In this document: in pieces, positions 26,516-34,515 of the stretch
Numbering within the stretch: position 1 is the stretch's first letter
How the letters are laid out: the number at the start of each line of letters is the position of its first letter
Source of the DNA: CBFHWY01 sp965659675
GTDB taxonomy: Bacteria; Bacteroidota; Bacteroidia; Flavobacteriales_G; Salibacteraceae
Length of the DNA: 37,346 nt
Reading direction: 5' to 3'
Assembly (NCBI GenBank): GCA_965659675.1
Contig: CBFHWY010000022.1
Span: forward strand, 1-37,346
Position numbers and translations under genes: made by a program
The notes under the pieces: model-generated
The model's database searches: none
What the model was told of the DNA's origin: nothing
The model's input: the letters and a program-made list of their open reading frames with translations, nothing else

Positions 26516-27661
26516 TTAGCGGATATTTGGGTTCTGAAAGGCAGGATTTTCGATGAACGACGAATCATTCAGTGTTTCCAGGAATGCGATGAGTTGTCTT
26601 TTTTCTGTGTCAGACAGCCTCAATCCGTTGGCTAAACCTCTCTCTTTCACCATGATCGGAGAAATATTTGGTGAATTTGGATTGACGCCTTCATTGTAGA
26701 AGTCAATGACCTCTTCTAATGTTTGAAAACGTCCATCGTGCATGTAAGGAGCCGTGAAACCTAAATTTCTCATGCTTGGAACTTTAAATTTCCCAATGTC
26801 GCTAGGATTCTTTGTGTGTTCATAAAGTCCGGGATTGGGATTCTCATCCAGTCCATTATTCATGAAAAGGTTTGAAGTAAAGAGGATGTTTCCTGATCCT
26901 CCATGGCAATGAAAACAGTCACCACCTGGGGGGTCTCCTGCCCTTCTTCTTGGTTCTCTATTGAATATCAGAAAACCCTGATAAGCATCGGGATCTCTAA
27001 ATGGCGGGATCACTCCCTGAAAGTCAATACCTACTTCTTTGATGATCCGGTCAAATTCTGAACCTGCAGAGATCAATGTCATCTCAAACTGTGCTATTGC
27101 ATCTACCACATGACTCGAGTCAAAATCTTCTACTCCATAAACCTTCTTAAAGAGTTCAGGATACTCTGGATGACCCTGTAAGGATTTGAGCGCATTGGGC
27201 CAGGTATTGTGCATTTCAACGGGGTCAACTACTGGATCGAATGCCTGGATCTTAAGCGTTGGCCTTCTTCCATCCCAGAAAAAAGAAGGAGACCAGGCGA
27301 GGTTAAACAGCGGCATGGAGTTCCTTCTACCCGCAACGCCATCGATACCAATCGACACTGCTTTTCCATTGTCGGTAAATCCCCACTTCTGATTGTGACA
27401 GCTACCACAACTCTGTGTATTGTCTGCCGACAGAATAGGGTCAAAAAAAAGTTTTTTACCAAGTGCTATTCCTTCTTCTGTCAGCACGAGATCAGACTGA
27501 GGCATTGGAGGGAAACCAAAAGGCTGCTCCAACTTGATCGGTTTAGGCAAGCCCTCATTGCCCTCGAAAGTATCGCGATCAAAGACTGGATCCTTAGTAC
27601 AGGCCCAAAGCAAACCTGCAGTTAGAATACCAAAAACGACATATTTGACCAGTTTTAACAT
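26516..27661 (-). CDS. di-heme cytochrome c peroxidase (CCP/MauG family) lipoprotein
   Basis: A 381-residue protein. MLKLVKYVVFGILTAGLLWAC is a lipoprotein signal with the cysteine at residue 21. Two haem c sites are present: CGSCH followed by NQKWGF, and CFHCH followed by GGSG. SPSFFWDGR and FTAPYMHDGRFQTLEEV are typical of the family, the latter carrying the axial Met of the high-potential haem. These enzymes reduce hydrogen peroxide in the periplasm using electrons from cytochromes, or oxidise proteins in the MauG subgroup. Its ATG lies six bases after the stop of the subtilisin-like gene, so the two are co-transcribed. The pairing of a peroxidase with secreted surface proteins is unexplained. 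Confidence 0.93.
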   Translation of the reverse strand: MLKLVKYVVFGILTAGLLWACTKDPVFDRDTFEGNEGLPKPIKLEQPFGFPPMPQSDLVLTEEGIALGKKLFFDPILSADNTQSCGSCHNQKWGFTDNGKAVSIGIDGVAGRRNSMPLFNLAWSPSFFWDGRRPTLKIQAFDPVVDPVEMHNTWPNALKSLQGHPEYPELFKKVYGVEDFDSSHVVDAIAQFEMTLISAGSEFDRIIKEVGIDFQGVIPPFRDPDAYQGFLIFNREPRRRAGDPPGGDCFHCHGGSGNILFTSNLFMNNGLDENPNPGLYEHTKNPSDIGKFKVPSMRNLGFTAPYMHDGRFQTLEEVIDFYNEGVNPNSPNISPIMVKERGLANGLRLSDTEKRQLIAFLETLNDSSFIENPAFQNPNIR

Positions 27662-27667
27662 GCTCTA

Positions 27668-29260
27668 CTAATATACAACGACTTTCATTGGGTTTTGGTT
27701 CGTTTGATCACCAAAACTGATCAGGTAAACTCCAGGTGTATGAATCTCCACTTTTTGTCTGGCGTCATTCAGGCTTCCTTTCAAAACAACTCTTCCACTG
27801 AGGTCCATAACTGAAAACTCCCCGATACCAGATCCTTTTTGCTCTATCCAAAAAATGCCATCATTCGGGTTTGGATAGGTCGAAAGACCCACTGGACCTG
27901 GCTCCGGGTTATCATCAGAAAGAGGATAACAATTGCTGATGGAATGAACAGCTTTTTCCAGATTCAGCCGTCCACCTGATACCAGTTTGTTTCGGAAGGC
28001 AGGAAAAGTATCTACACCCGCATTCAGCAAGTAATCTTTGATCACCAAAGCAAGACTATCATAATCCTGATCAGCGAGATCCTGAAGCTCATCACAAAGT
28101 GTAGAATACATCAACCCAATACTACCGGCGATCATAGGAGCTGCGTATGAGGTTCCACTTTTTGAAGAGTAATTACTGTTGACCGTGGTTGAAAAGATAT
28201 CGACTCCAGGGGCGGCAATGTCTATACTTAACGGACCAAATGCCGCTCCCGGAGTAGAAGAAAGCTCATCATTTCGATTACTTGAGGTGACGGCAATGAG
28301 ATAATCACTTGGACAAGTTGTTGGGATATCACCCTCAACATCTACATTCTGGCTCCAATTTGCGGTAGCAGCTACACTAAGAACTCCTTCCTCACCCATG
28401 CTATCGAACATTCCGCACCATAAAGGATAGTCTTGTGGTTTTGCCCGGTCAATGCCAAAAGAAGAATTACAGACCACAACGTAAGCACCTGAATCGCCAT
28501 TGGTTTCATTGTACTTCTTCCTCATTTTATATACATAGTCGTACGCTTTTACCACTGTCGCTTCATCTGACGTTAAACCCATAACAGGCAAAATCTTGGT
28601 GTTCCAACTAACTCCTGCTATCCCTTCACGATTGTTTCCTTTTGCTGCAGCAACACCTGAGACCAGGGTACCGTGACTTTCCGGTGTGATATTGCCATCA
28701 TCATCATAGGCATTCCATCCATTCACATCATCTACATAACCATTCTGATCATCGTCAATACCGTTTCCAGGGATCTCATGTGGGTTGATGTAGTAGTCAA
28801 GATCAAGGTGCTGAATATCAAAACCCTCGTCAACCACGGCGATAACGATCTCTTTTCCGTCTCGGCTTATTCCGCCTGTGGCGATATCCCAGGCTTCAGG
28901 GGCGTTTATTTGTCTCATATACCATTGGGCAGAAAAATTTCCATCATTCGGAATGTTTAGCCTTTTCTTTATACCCGTGTGGTTAAGCTGAACGTGTTCA
29001 AATAATTCAGTTGATCTTAATTCTTCTAAAACGGAAGCAGCATCGCGATCATTGAGATATAGCCGATAGATGCGCTTTGCATCAAATAGTAGTTCTAACT
29101 CCTCATTGATCCAATGATTCGCCTGCAAGTAGGATCTCAGCTCTTCCTCAGAGCTTTCTGGTTCTAGTTGAACCAAGATCTGATTTGACACATAGCTCTG
29201 CTGAGCCGATGAATTCAGCATAACCAAAAGACAAAATATCGAGGCGATGAAGGCTTTCAC
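27668..29260 (-). CDS. subtilisin-like (S8) serine protease with type A T9SS sorting domain
   Basis: About 530 residues from a GTG at 29260, which gives the signal peptide MKAFIASIFCLLVMLNSSAQ; a TTG at 29332 would add 24 residues that spoil it, and no ATG precedes it. A propeptide-like region (about 22-115) precedes the S8 domain. The catalytic triad is visible: Asp in IVIAVVDEGFD (about D144), His in ESHGTLVSGVAAA (about H196) and Ser in SGTSYAAPM (about S371); the oxyanion Asn lies in VVCNSSFG (about N265). The C-terminal 75 residues (LSTYPNPNDGIFWI, PGVYLISF) are a type A sorting signal. Probably a secreted protease, first gene of the operon leading to the giant PKD protein. Divergent from the helicase with a 43-base gap. 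Confidence 0.92.
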   Translation of the reverse strand: MKAFIASIFCLLVMLNSSAQQSYVSNQILVQLEPESSEEELRSYLQANHWINEELELLFDAKRIYRLYLNDRDAASVLEELRSTELFEHVQLNHTGIKKRLNIPNDGNFSAQWYMRQINAPEAWDIATGGISRDGKEIVIAVVDEGFDIQHLDLDYYINPHEIPGNGIDDDQNGYVDDVNGWNAYDDDGNITPESHGTLVSGVAAAKGNNREGIAGVSWNTKILPVMGLTSDEATVVKAYDYVYKMRKKYNETNGDSGAYVVVCNSSFGIDRAKPQDYPLWCGMFDSMGEEGVLSVAATANWSQNVDVEGDIPTTCPSDYLIAVTSSNRNDELSSTPGAAFGPLSIDIAAPGVDIFSTTVNSNYSSKSGTSYAAPMIAGSIGLMYSTLCDELQDLADQDYDSLALVIKDYLLNAGVDTFPAFRNKLVSGGRLNLEKAVHSISNCYPLSDDNPEPGPVGLSTYPNPNDGIFWIEQKGSGIGEFSVMDLSGRVVLKGSLNDARQKVEIHTPGVYLISFGDQTNQNPMKVVVY

Positions 29261-29267
29261 AAAAGAA

Positions 29268-29275
29268 TATCTTTG
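29268..29275 (+). promoter_or_regulatory. putative -7 promoter element of the helicase-nuclease gene
   Basis: TATCTTTG, a full TAnnTTTG match 28 bases before the GTG at 29304. It lies in the 43-base gap to the divergent protease gene. No TTG element sits at the expected upstream distance. Confidence 0.5.
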
Positions 29276-29303
29276 GTATAAATAACGGAATCTGAGCTCA
29301 AAA

Positions 29304-32300
29304 GTGCGACAAAGCCACCAAAAAAATTTCAAAATCTACCGTTCATCAGCAGGAAGTGGTAAAACCTTTACCCTGGTCAAGGAGTATTTGAAGCTTTTGC
29401 TAGTCAACCAAGGGGATCGCTACTTCAGACACGTCTCGGCTATCACTTTTACCAATAAGGCCGCGAGGGAAATGAAACAACGGATCCTCGACAGCCTGTC
29501 AGACTTTGCCATCAATGGATCAAATGGAGAACAGGCAGACCTTCACAATAAAATTATTGAAGAAACCAACTTAAGCGCTGCTCAGGTCAAATCTCAGGCT
29601 GCCGCCGTGCTTAGCCAGATCCTACATCACTACTCAGACTTCCGCATATCCACGATCGACAGTTTCCTGCATCGTCTGATCAGAGCCTTTAGTTACGAAT
29701 TGGCGCTCTATACAGATGTCAGCATAGAAACGGATGAAGGTGTACTGATCAATGAGGCGGTGGACAGACTTTTTGAGCAGGCAGAAGAAGATAAAGAGTT
29801 ATCCGATTTTCTCTATGATTTCATTAAGAACAAGACGGAAAGTGACCGAAGCTGGAAATTAAAGCCCGACATCAGAAAATTTGCTTCAAACATCTTTCGT
29901 GAGGAATCCAGTTTGCGTGACCTGGAGTTATCCAAACTTGAACTTGCTGATTTCAAAAAAATCAGAACGGAGCTAAGTAAGCGCAATAAAGAAGATAAGG
30001 AGCTGATTCAAGAAAAGCTTAGATCAATTGAAAGATCTCTTGACTCAAATGATCTTAGCGAACAAAACTTTTATAAAAAGACTCTATCATTCATCAAGCG
30101 CCTCAAAGATGAAGAGAGATTCATGAAAGAAGGTTTTAGCGATGCTCAATTGCGGCTTTTTGAAAGTGATGACTGGGCACACCAAAGTTCCAGCGAGGCT
30201 GAAAGGTCGGCTATTGAAAATCTAAAGCCAGAGATTCGTGAGTCTGTAGAACAGTCCCTGTCTAAGTTGGCGATCATTGCCGATCGTAACATCCTTCTCA
30301 AGAACATTCACAATCTGGCACTTTATCAAAAGCTGAAGGACCTGATCGACATCATCAAACTAGAGCGCAGATGTATCCACATTTCTGAATTTAATGAAAG
30401 GATCGCCAAACTTCTGAGCATTGAAGAGGTGCAATATATCTATGAGCGAACAGGAAATAAGCTATGGCACTATCTGATCGATGAGTTTCAGGACACCTCT
30501 AAATTACAATGGTACGACCTCATCCCTCTGGTTCAGAATTCACTTGCTGAAGGCAAGTTCAATTTGGTAGTAGGTGATGCTAAGCAAAGTATTTACAGAT
30601 TCCGAAATGGAGACATGATGCAGTTTGTGAACCTGCCAGAGGTGCGTGATCCCTGGTCTGCAAAATTGCTCGACTCCTATCGTTTGTTTGAAGCGGCAAG
30701 TGAGCCTGACACATTAAAGGACAACTGGAGATCCAAAAAAGAGGTGGTGCAATTCAACAATGAGTTCTATTCCATTTTGAAGAATTGTTTGAGGGAAGAC
30801 TTTCAGGCGGTGTATGACCAACATGAACAAACTCCCCAGAAATCTGATGGTGGATATGTATCGTTCAAACTCTATGAAAATGAACGACGCGATTGGAATG
30901 AAGTATTTGTTTCAGACTGTTTGGATGCAGTGAGCGAATCGGTCGAAGATGGCTATAAACTCTCTGAAATATGTGTGATCGTTCGAACAAAAGCCCAGGC
31001 CTCTATGATCGCTCATGCCTTAAGTGAGGACAACAAACAGATCATCACAGAAAATAGTCTGTTGATCATGCACAATGATGCCGTGCAGTGCATCTTACAT
31101 CTACTCTATCATGTTTCCAGACCTCAAATTGACCGGCACCAGGCTGAGTGCTTAAGGTATTTGCACCGATGCAGGCCCGAAATTGCATGGCAAAATCTTG
31201 TGAGGGCAATGGTGAACAAGGAAATGACATTCCTCGAGTGTCTCCATAGCGCCGGCATCAAACCAGATCTGAAGAAGATCAAAGGAATGAACAGAATGGA
31301 GCAGGTTTTGGAGCTTTGCCGTGTCTTTAAATTTGACCTGAGTAGAGAAACTGCCCTGGCGCAATTTGTTGAAGAATGTGATTCCTTCGATAGGGACCTG
31401 AGTGTCCACCATCACCAGTTCTTTGACTACATAGAAGCACGGGAAGAAAAATTGCAGCTCGACATCCAGCAGAGTGCAGACGCGATACAGATCATGACCA
31501 TCCACAAATCAAAAGGCCTGGAGTTTCCTGTTGTGATCATTCCATTCACTGATTTTCCTGAGCGGGTGCATGAGAATTTCAGCTGGACCAATGAGCTCGA
31601 CAAGATCAGTCCGCTCAAAAGTGGATTGATCAATTTGGCCGGAACAGATAAAAGCAGTTTTAATCCGCTTTATGAGGAGGAGAAGGCACTTACACTTGCA
31701 GACAACGTGAATATGCTCTATGTGGCTACAACGCGAGCTAAAGAACGCCTCTACATCTATGCAGGATCCTCTAAGAACGGCGGTTTCTATAAGCACCTCA
31801 AAGACAGTGTTCCTCAAATGAAGGGATGGGAAGGCGAGAAAGGAATTGTACGTATCGGAAAGAGAAAGGAACATTTGGATACGCATGAAGAGGAAGCAAA
31901 GAATGAGCAACACGCATTCTATCTTGGCAACAAATGGATTGAGACCTTTGAACTGAGTCTGCCAGAAAAAAACACTTACCTTCTCGATTGGTCAGACCCC
32001 GCATCCAAAGGGAAGATCATTCACGAACTGCTCGCCGAGGCCAAAGACAAGCAAATGATCCTGGATGAACTTGAAAGAATAGCTGAAGAATATCAATGGC
32101 CGGAAAGCCAAACCGGCGATGCCAGAAATATGATCCAAAGTCTCCTCGACAAGCCAGAGCTCAAAGCATTCTTCGATTCTGAAAGTCAATTATTGATCGA
32201 AAGAAGTTTCGTCTCGGAAAAAGGAGAACTCTTTCGTCCTGACCGCGTGCTCATGAAAGGTGAAGATGTTCAAATACTAGACTTCAAAAGCGGAGAAAAA

Positions 32301-32417
32301 AAGGCAGAAGACATCAAACAGGTCAAGTTCTACACTGAAGAATTGACAAAGGTCGGCCTTAAGGTCGATCGATCTTTGCTCTACTATATTCAAGATCAAG
32401 AGTTAAGTGAATGTTAA
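29304..32417 (+). CDS. AddA-like UvrD-family helicase with C-terminal PD-(D/E)XK nuclease
   Basis: A 1037-residue protein from a GTG; the frame is closed at 29283 and no ATG precedes the Walker A motif, so the GTG is well supported. Helicase motifs in order: Walker A SSAGSGKT (14-21), ITFTNKAAREMKQRI, Walker B LIDEFQDTS (about 391), GDAKQSIYRFR (about 423), NWRSKKEVVQFN, MTIHKSKGLEFP (about 730) and YVATTRAKERLY (about 805). The tail holds a RecB-type nuclease: SKGKIIHELL, RPDRV and ILDFKSGEKK (about 990), with QVKFYTEEL after it. This is the AddA/RecB layout used to process double-strand breaks for recombination. AddB, often adjacent, is not in the window. Gene family sure; exact complex inferred. 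Confidence 0.9.
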   Translation: MRQSHQKNFKIYRSSAGSGKTFTLVKEYLKLLLVNQGDRYFRHVSAITFTNKAAREMKQRILDSLSDFAINGSNGEQADLHNKIIEETNLSAAQVKSQAAAVLSQILHHYSDFRISTIDSFLHRLIRAFSYELALYTDVSIETDEGVLINEAVDRLFEQAEEDKELSDFLYDFIKNKTESDRSWKLKPDIRKFASNIFREESSLRDLELSKLELADFKKIRTELSKRNKEDKELIQEKLRSIERSLDSNDLSEQNFYKKTLSFIKRLKDEERFMKEGFSDAQLRLFESDDWAHQSSSEAERSAIENLKPEIRESVEQSLSKLAIIADRNILLKNIHNLALYQKLKDLIDIIKLERRCIHISEFNERIAKLLSIEEVQYIYERTGNKLWHYLIDEFQDTSKLQWYDLIPLVQNSLAEGKFNLVVGDAKQSIYRFRNGDMMQFVNLPEVRDPWSAKLLDSYRLFEAASEPDTLKDNWRSKKEVVQFNNEFYSILKNCLREDFQAVYDQHEQTPQKSDGGYVSFKLYENERRDWNEVFVSDCLDAVSESVEDGYKLSEICVIVRTKAQASMIAHALSEDNKQIITENSLLIMHNDAVQCILHLLYHVSRPQIDRHQAECLRYLHRCRPEIAWQNLVRAMVNKEMTFLECLHSAGIKPDLKKIKGMNRMEQVLELCRVFKFDLSRETALAQFVEECDSFDRDLSVHHHQFFDYIEAREEKLQLDIQQSADAIQIMTIHKSKGLEFPVVIIPFTDFPERVHENFSWTNELDKISPLKSGLINLAGTDKSSFNPLYEEEKALTLADNVNMLYVATTRAKERLYIYAGSSKNGGFYKHLKDSVPQMKGWEGEKGIVRIGKRKEHLDTHEEEAKNEQHAFYLGNKWIETFELSLPEKNTYLLDWSDPASKGKIIHELLAEAKDKQMILDELERIAEEYQWPESQTGDARNMIQSLLDKPELKAFFDSESQLLIERSFVSEKGELFRPDRVLMKGEDVQILDFKSGEKKAEDIKQVKFYTEELTKVGLKVDRSLLYYIQDQELSEC

Positions 32418-32430
32418 GCATATCCACCCC

Positions 32431-32461
32431 TTGCCTTTAGGCTTTGAGTGTCCTATATTTG
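32431..32461 (+). promoter_or_regulatory. Bacteroidota-type promoter (TTG-N20-TATATTTG)
   Basis: TTG at 32431-32433 and TATATTTG at 32454-32461, 20 bases apart, match the -33/-7 layout of the Bacteroidota housekeeping sigma factor. The expected start of RNA near 32467 gives a leader of about 15 bases before the ATG at 32482. This is the best promoter in the window. Confidence 0.7.
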
Positions 32462-32481
32462 TTAGACTAAACCTCTGCTTT

Positions 32482-33252
32482 ATGAAACAACTTATTACAT
32501 CAATTTTTATGCTTGCCAGCATTTGCTTTGTGAGCTCTGTTTATGCCCAACCAGAGAATGTGGTACGCATGGGTGTTTCCAGTTTCGCAGCAAATCATTT
32601 TAATCTGGCTTATGAAAGAGTGCTTGGCGACAAAACATCAGCAAACCTCCAAATAGGTTATGTATATGGCTTTGGCGGTGCAGCTTTGAACACCTCCCAA
32701 ATAGAAGATATTACAACAGGTTTTGATTTAAGTCCTTTTAGAGGGATTGTGATACATCCTGAGTTCAGATTCTATTCTGCAAAACATGGTGCTCCCAGAG
32801 GTTTTTACTTTGCGCCCTACTTCAGATATAGTAACGTAAGCTCGGATGCCACTTATGATTGGGACCCCAATTTACCTGGAGCTCCTCCAAACGTCTTAAG
32901 TAGCAATATTCGCTATAGCCACGCTGGTTTAGGCATCCAACTTGGAACTCAATTTATGATCAAGGATATGGTAGCCATCGACTTCTTCTGGATGGGGCCG
33001 CGTCTTTATGCTCAAAACACCTATACTTTTACCTTGAATGGAGATCCTGATCCAGGAGGCCTGACAGGTTTGGATATGGCAGATGTAGCCGAAAGTGTTG
33101 ACCTTGAATCACAAATTGGAGACCTTCCTGTTGTAGGCGGGTTGATAAACTACAGCCAAACGGCATCAGCCGACCAACTTGAAATGAAGATCAAGCACCC
33201 AGTGTTCCTATTTCCATGGAGGTTGGGTCTATCTGTTGGATACGCCTTTTAG
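32482..33252 (+). CDS. outer membrane beta-barrel protein
   Basis: A 256-residue protein from the ATG at 32482, giving the signal peptide MKQLITSIFMLASICFVSSV then YAQ. An earlier ATG at 32407 overlaps the helicase end and lies upstream of the promoter, so it is rejected. The mature part has alternating strands such as NFNLAYERVLG-like, NLQIGYVYGFGG, GFYFAPYFRYSNVS and AGLGIQLGTQF, and ends LGLSVGYAF with the terminal Phe of barrel proteins. It resembles DUF3575-type or OmpW-like small barrels, but I cannot fix the family. It has its own promoter and a strong terminator, so it is a single-gene unit. Confidence 0.8.
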   Translation: MKQLITSIFMLASICFVSSVYAQPENVVRMGVSSFAANHFNLAYERVLGDKTSANLQIGYVYGFGGAALNTSQIEDITTGFDLSPFRGIVIHPEFRFYSAKHGAPRGFYFAPYFRYSNVSSDATYDWDPNLPGAPPNVLSSNIRYSHAGLGIQLGTQFMIKDMVAIDFFWMGPRLYAQNTYTFTLNGDPDPGGLTGLDMADVAESVDLESQIGDLPVVGGLINYSQTASADQLEMKIKHPVFLFPWRLGLSVGYAF

Positions 33253-33276
33253 TTCGAACCCAAAAGAGAATCTCAG

Positions 33277-33302
33277 ATCCCGCTTTTGCGGGATTTTTTT
33301 TT
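33277..33302 (+). terminator. rho-independent terminator
   Basis: ATCCCGC (33277-33283), loop TTTT, GCGGGAT (33288-33294), then a run of T to 33302. The seven-base GC-rich stem and T run are 25 bases after the outer membrane protein stop. The T run touches the stop codon of the convergent SRPBCC gene (33301-33303). Confidence 0.9.
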
Positions 33303-33756
33303 ACCCAAAAAGTTCTTTGAGCTTCTCTTCCCGGTACTGAAATATCTTGTCAAGCTGGGGCTTCACCACGATGCCGTGCATCATGTCGCCAAGAAAGCCC
33401 AGGGGAAGTCGATAGTACACCTCATCCGTACACATGGTACCTCCATCCACTTCTTCAAAAAAATGACTGTGATGCCACATGGCATAAGGCCCCACACGCT
33501 GCTCATCGATGAAATGCTTGTTCTTCTCCACTTGAGTGATCTCGGTAACCCAGGTCAGCGGAATCCCCAACAAGGGTTTTACAGTGTAGGTGATGATCTG
33601 CCCCGGGTACATCTTTCGTCCTTGGAGGTCATTGGTGATCTTAAAGCCCATATCATCTGGTGTGATGGTCGCAAGGTTAGCTGGATCTGAAAAGAAATCC
33701 CAGGCTTCTTTCAATTGGATTGGTACGAATTGCTTTTTTTTGATGCTGTAGATCAT
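33301..33756 (-). CDS. SRPBCC (START-like) family protein
   Basis: A 151-residue protein from the ATG at 33756. MIYSIKKKQFVPIQL is the typical first strand of this group, followed by KEAWDFFSDPANLATITPDDMGF, and later GTMCTDEVYYRLPLGFLGD and an ending of QYREEKLKELF. The SRPBCC fold is a helix-grip cavity that binds hydrophobic ligands; many Bacteroidota carry this ligand-binding protein of unknown role. An ATG at 33804 would add 16 unrelated residues and is not preferred. Its start codon overlaps that of the divergent acetyltransferase gene by two bases (CATG at 33754-33757). Confidence 0.87.
   Translation of the reverse strand: MIYSIKKKQFVPIQLKEAWDFFSDPANLATITPDDMGFKITNDLQGRKMYPGQIITYTVKPLLGIPLTWVTEITQVEKNKHFIDEQRVGPYAMWHHSHFFEEVDGGTMCTDEVYYRLPLGFLGDMMHGIVVKPQLDKIFQYREEKLKELFG
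33715..33742 (+). promoter_or_regulatory. candidate promoter for the acetyltransferase gene
   Basis: TTG at 33715-33717 and TTTTTTTG at 33735-33742 (one mismatch to TAnnTTTG), 17 bases apart, inside the coding region of the divergent SRPBCC gene. With no intergenic space the promoter must lie there, but the match is poor in complexity. Confidence 0.3.
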
Positions 33757-34225
33757 GGAAGAGAAACAACTAAAGCTTCGCGAAGGTTCATTTGACCTTT
33801 TCATTAAAGGATTTAATGAACTTGAGCTATCTGAGCTCTATGAAATCCTGCAGCTAAGGTCAGAGATCTTCGTCGTTGAACAGTGTTGTGTTTATCAGGA
33901 TATTGATGGAGAAGATGAGAATGCCATTCATCTGCTTGCAAAAGATGGGCAAAAAATAGTGGCCTATTGTCGAATATTGGCCAATGAGTCTAAAAAGATC
34001 AGCTTTGGGCGAGTTGTTGTTCATTCAGATTATCGAAATCAAGGCCTTGCAAAAGGCATCAGTGAAGTATGCATGAATTACATCGATGATAAGTACTCAA
34101 AACCTACTGTGGAGATCATGGCTCAAGTATACCTTAAGGATTTTTACTCCAGTTTAGGTTTTAAGGTTGTTGGAGAAGAATTCAGGGAAGATCACCTTCC
34201 TCATGTCAATATGCTCAGAAAGTAA
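33755..34225 (+). CDS. ElaA-like GNAT N-acetyltransferase
   Basis: A 156-residue protein. The order FNELELSELYEILQLRSEIFVVEQ, then YQDIDGEDENAIHLLA, then acetyl-CoA motif A with GRVVVHSDYRNQGLAKGI, is that of ElaA in the GNAT superfamily. The final part, LKDFYSSLGFKVVGEEFREDHLPHVNM, is also typical. The acceptor of the acetyl group is unknown. The ATG at 33755 is the only start before the conserved region, so the two-base overlap with the divergent SRPBCC start codon is real. It converges with the small gene at 34267. Confidence 0.88.
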   Translation: MEEKQLKLREGSFDLFIKGFNELELSELYEILQLRSEIFVVEQCCVYQDIDGEDENAIHLLAKDGQKIVAYCRILANESKKISFGRVVVHSDYRNQGLAKGISEVCMNYIDDKYSKPTVEIMAQVYLKDFYSSLGFKVVGEEFREDHLPHVNMLRK

Positions 34226-34266
34226 GTAACCTAAATAGTTTGTTAGCCAATAGCTAAGTATGAGGA

Positions 34267-34515
34267 TCAAATCTCATGATCAGAGAGAATCTGCTTTTTT
34301 AAGTCCTCATACTCCTCTACATCAATTGCTTTGATGGATTCATGCGCACATTCCAAAAGATCCTTGATCAGGTAACGCTCAGGCATGATCCTCGCTTTCA
34401 GCTCATAGACCGCATGCCTCTTCCCTATTTGTTGGATCTCAGTCATACTATCTTCATTATGGATTTTGAAAATCGACTTAGCATTTGAATATTTGCGGTA
34501 CTGAGGAAATTCCAT
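34267..34515 (-). CDS. small conserved-looking protein, unknown function
   Basis: An 82-residue protein from the ATG at 34515, beginning MEFPQYRKYSNAKSIFKI and containing MTEIQQIGKRHAVYELKA and IMPERYLIKDLLE. It has no signal peptide and many charged residues, so it is cytoplasmic. I recall similar short proteins in other Bacteroidota that also begin MEFPxYRKY, but I know of no function. The start codon overlaps that of the divergent rdgB by two bases (CATG at 34513-34516). An ATG at 34611 would lengthen the protein into rdgB and is not preferred. Confidence 0.72.
   Translation of the reverse strand: MEFPQYRKYSNAKSIFKIHNEDSMTEIQQIGKRHAVYELKARIMPERYLIKDLLECAHESIKAIDVEEYEDLKKQILSDHEI
34465..34495 (+). 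promoter_or_regulatory. candidate promoter for rdgB
   Basis: TTTG at 34465-34468 and AATATTTG at 34488-34495 (one mismatch to TAnnTTTG), 19 bases apart, ending 18 bases before the rdgB ATG. It lies inside the coding region of the small divergent gene, as it must because the genes share start codons. Confidence 0.45.

Noticed and set aside
27209..27625. 138-codon + strand open frame within the peroxidase gene
   Set aside because: The opposite frame encodes both haem motifs of the peroxidase; this one shows no domain.
29304..32417. Helicase-nuclease as part of an anti-phage defence system
   Set aside because: The motif order is that of AddA/RecB repair enzymes, and neighbours are a protease and an outer membrane protein, with no other defence genes.
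34260..34278. Small inverted repeat ATGAG..CTCAT between convergent genes, plus TTAGC..GCTAA just before it
   Set aside because: Five-base AT-rich stems with no T run; too weak to call a terminator.
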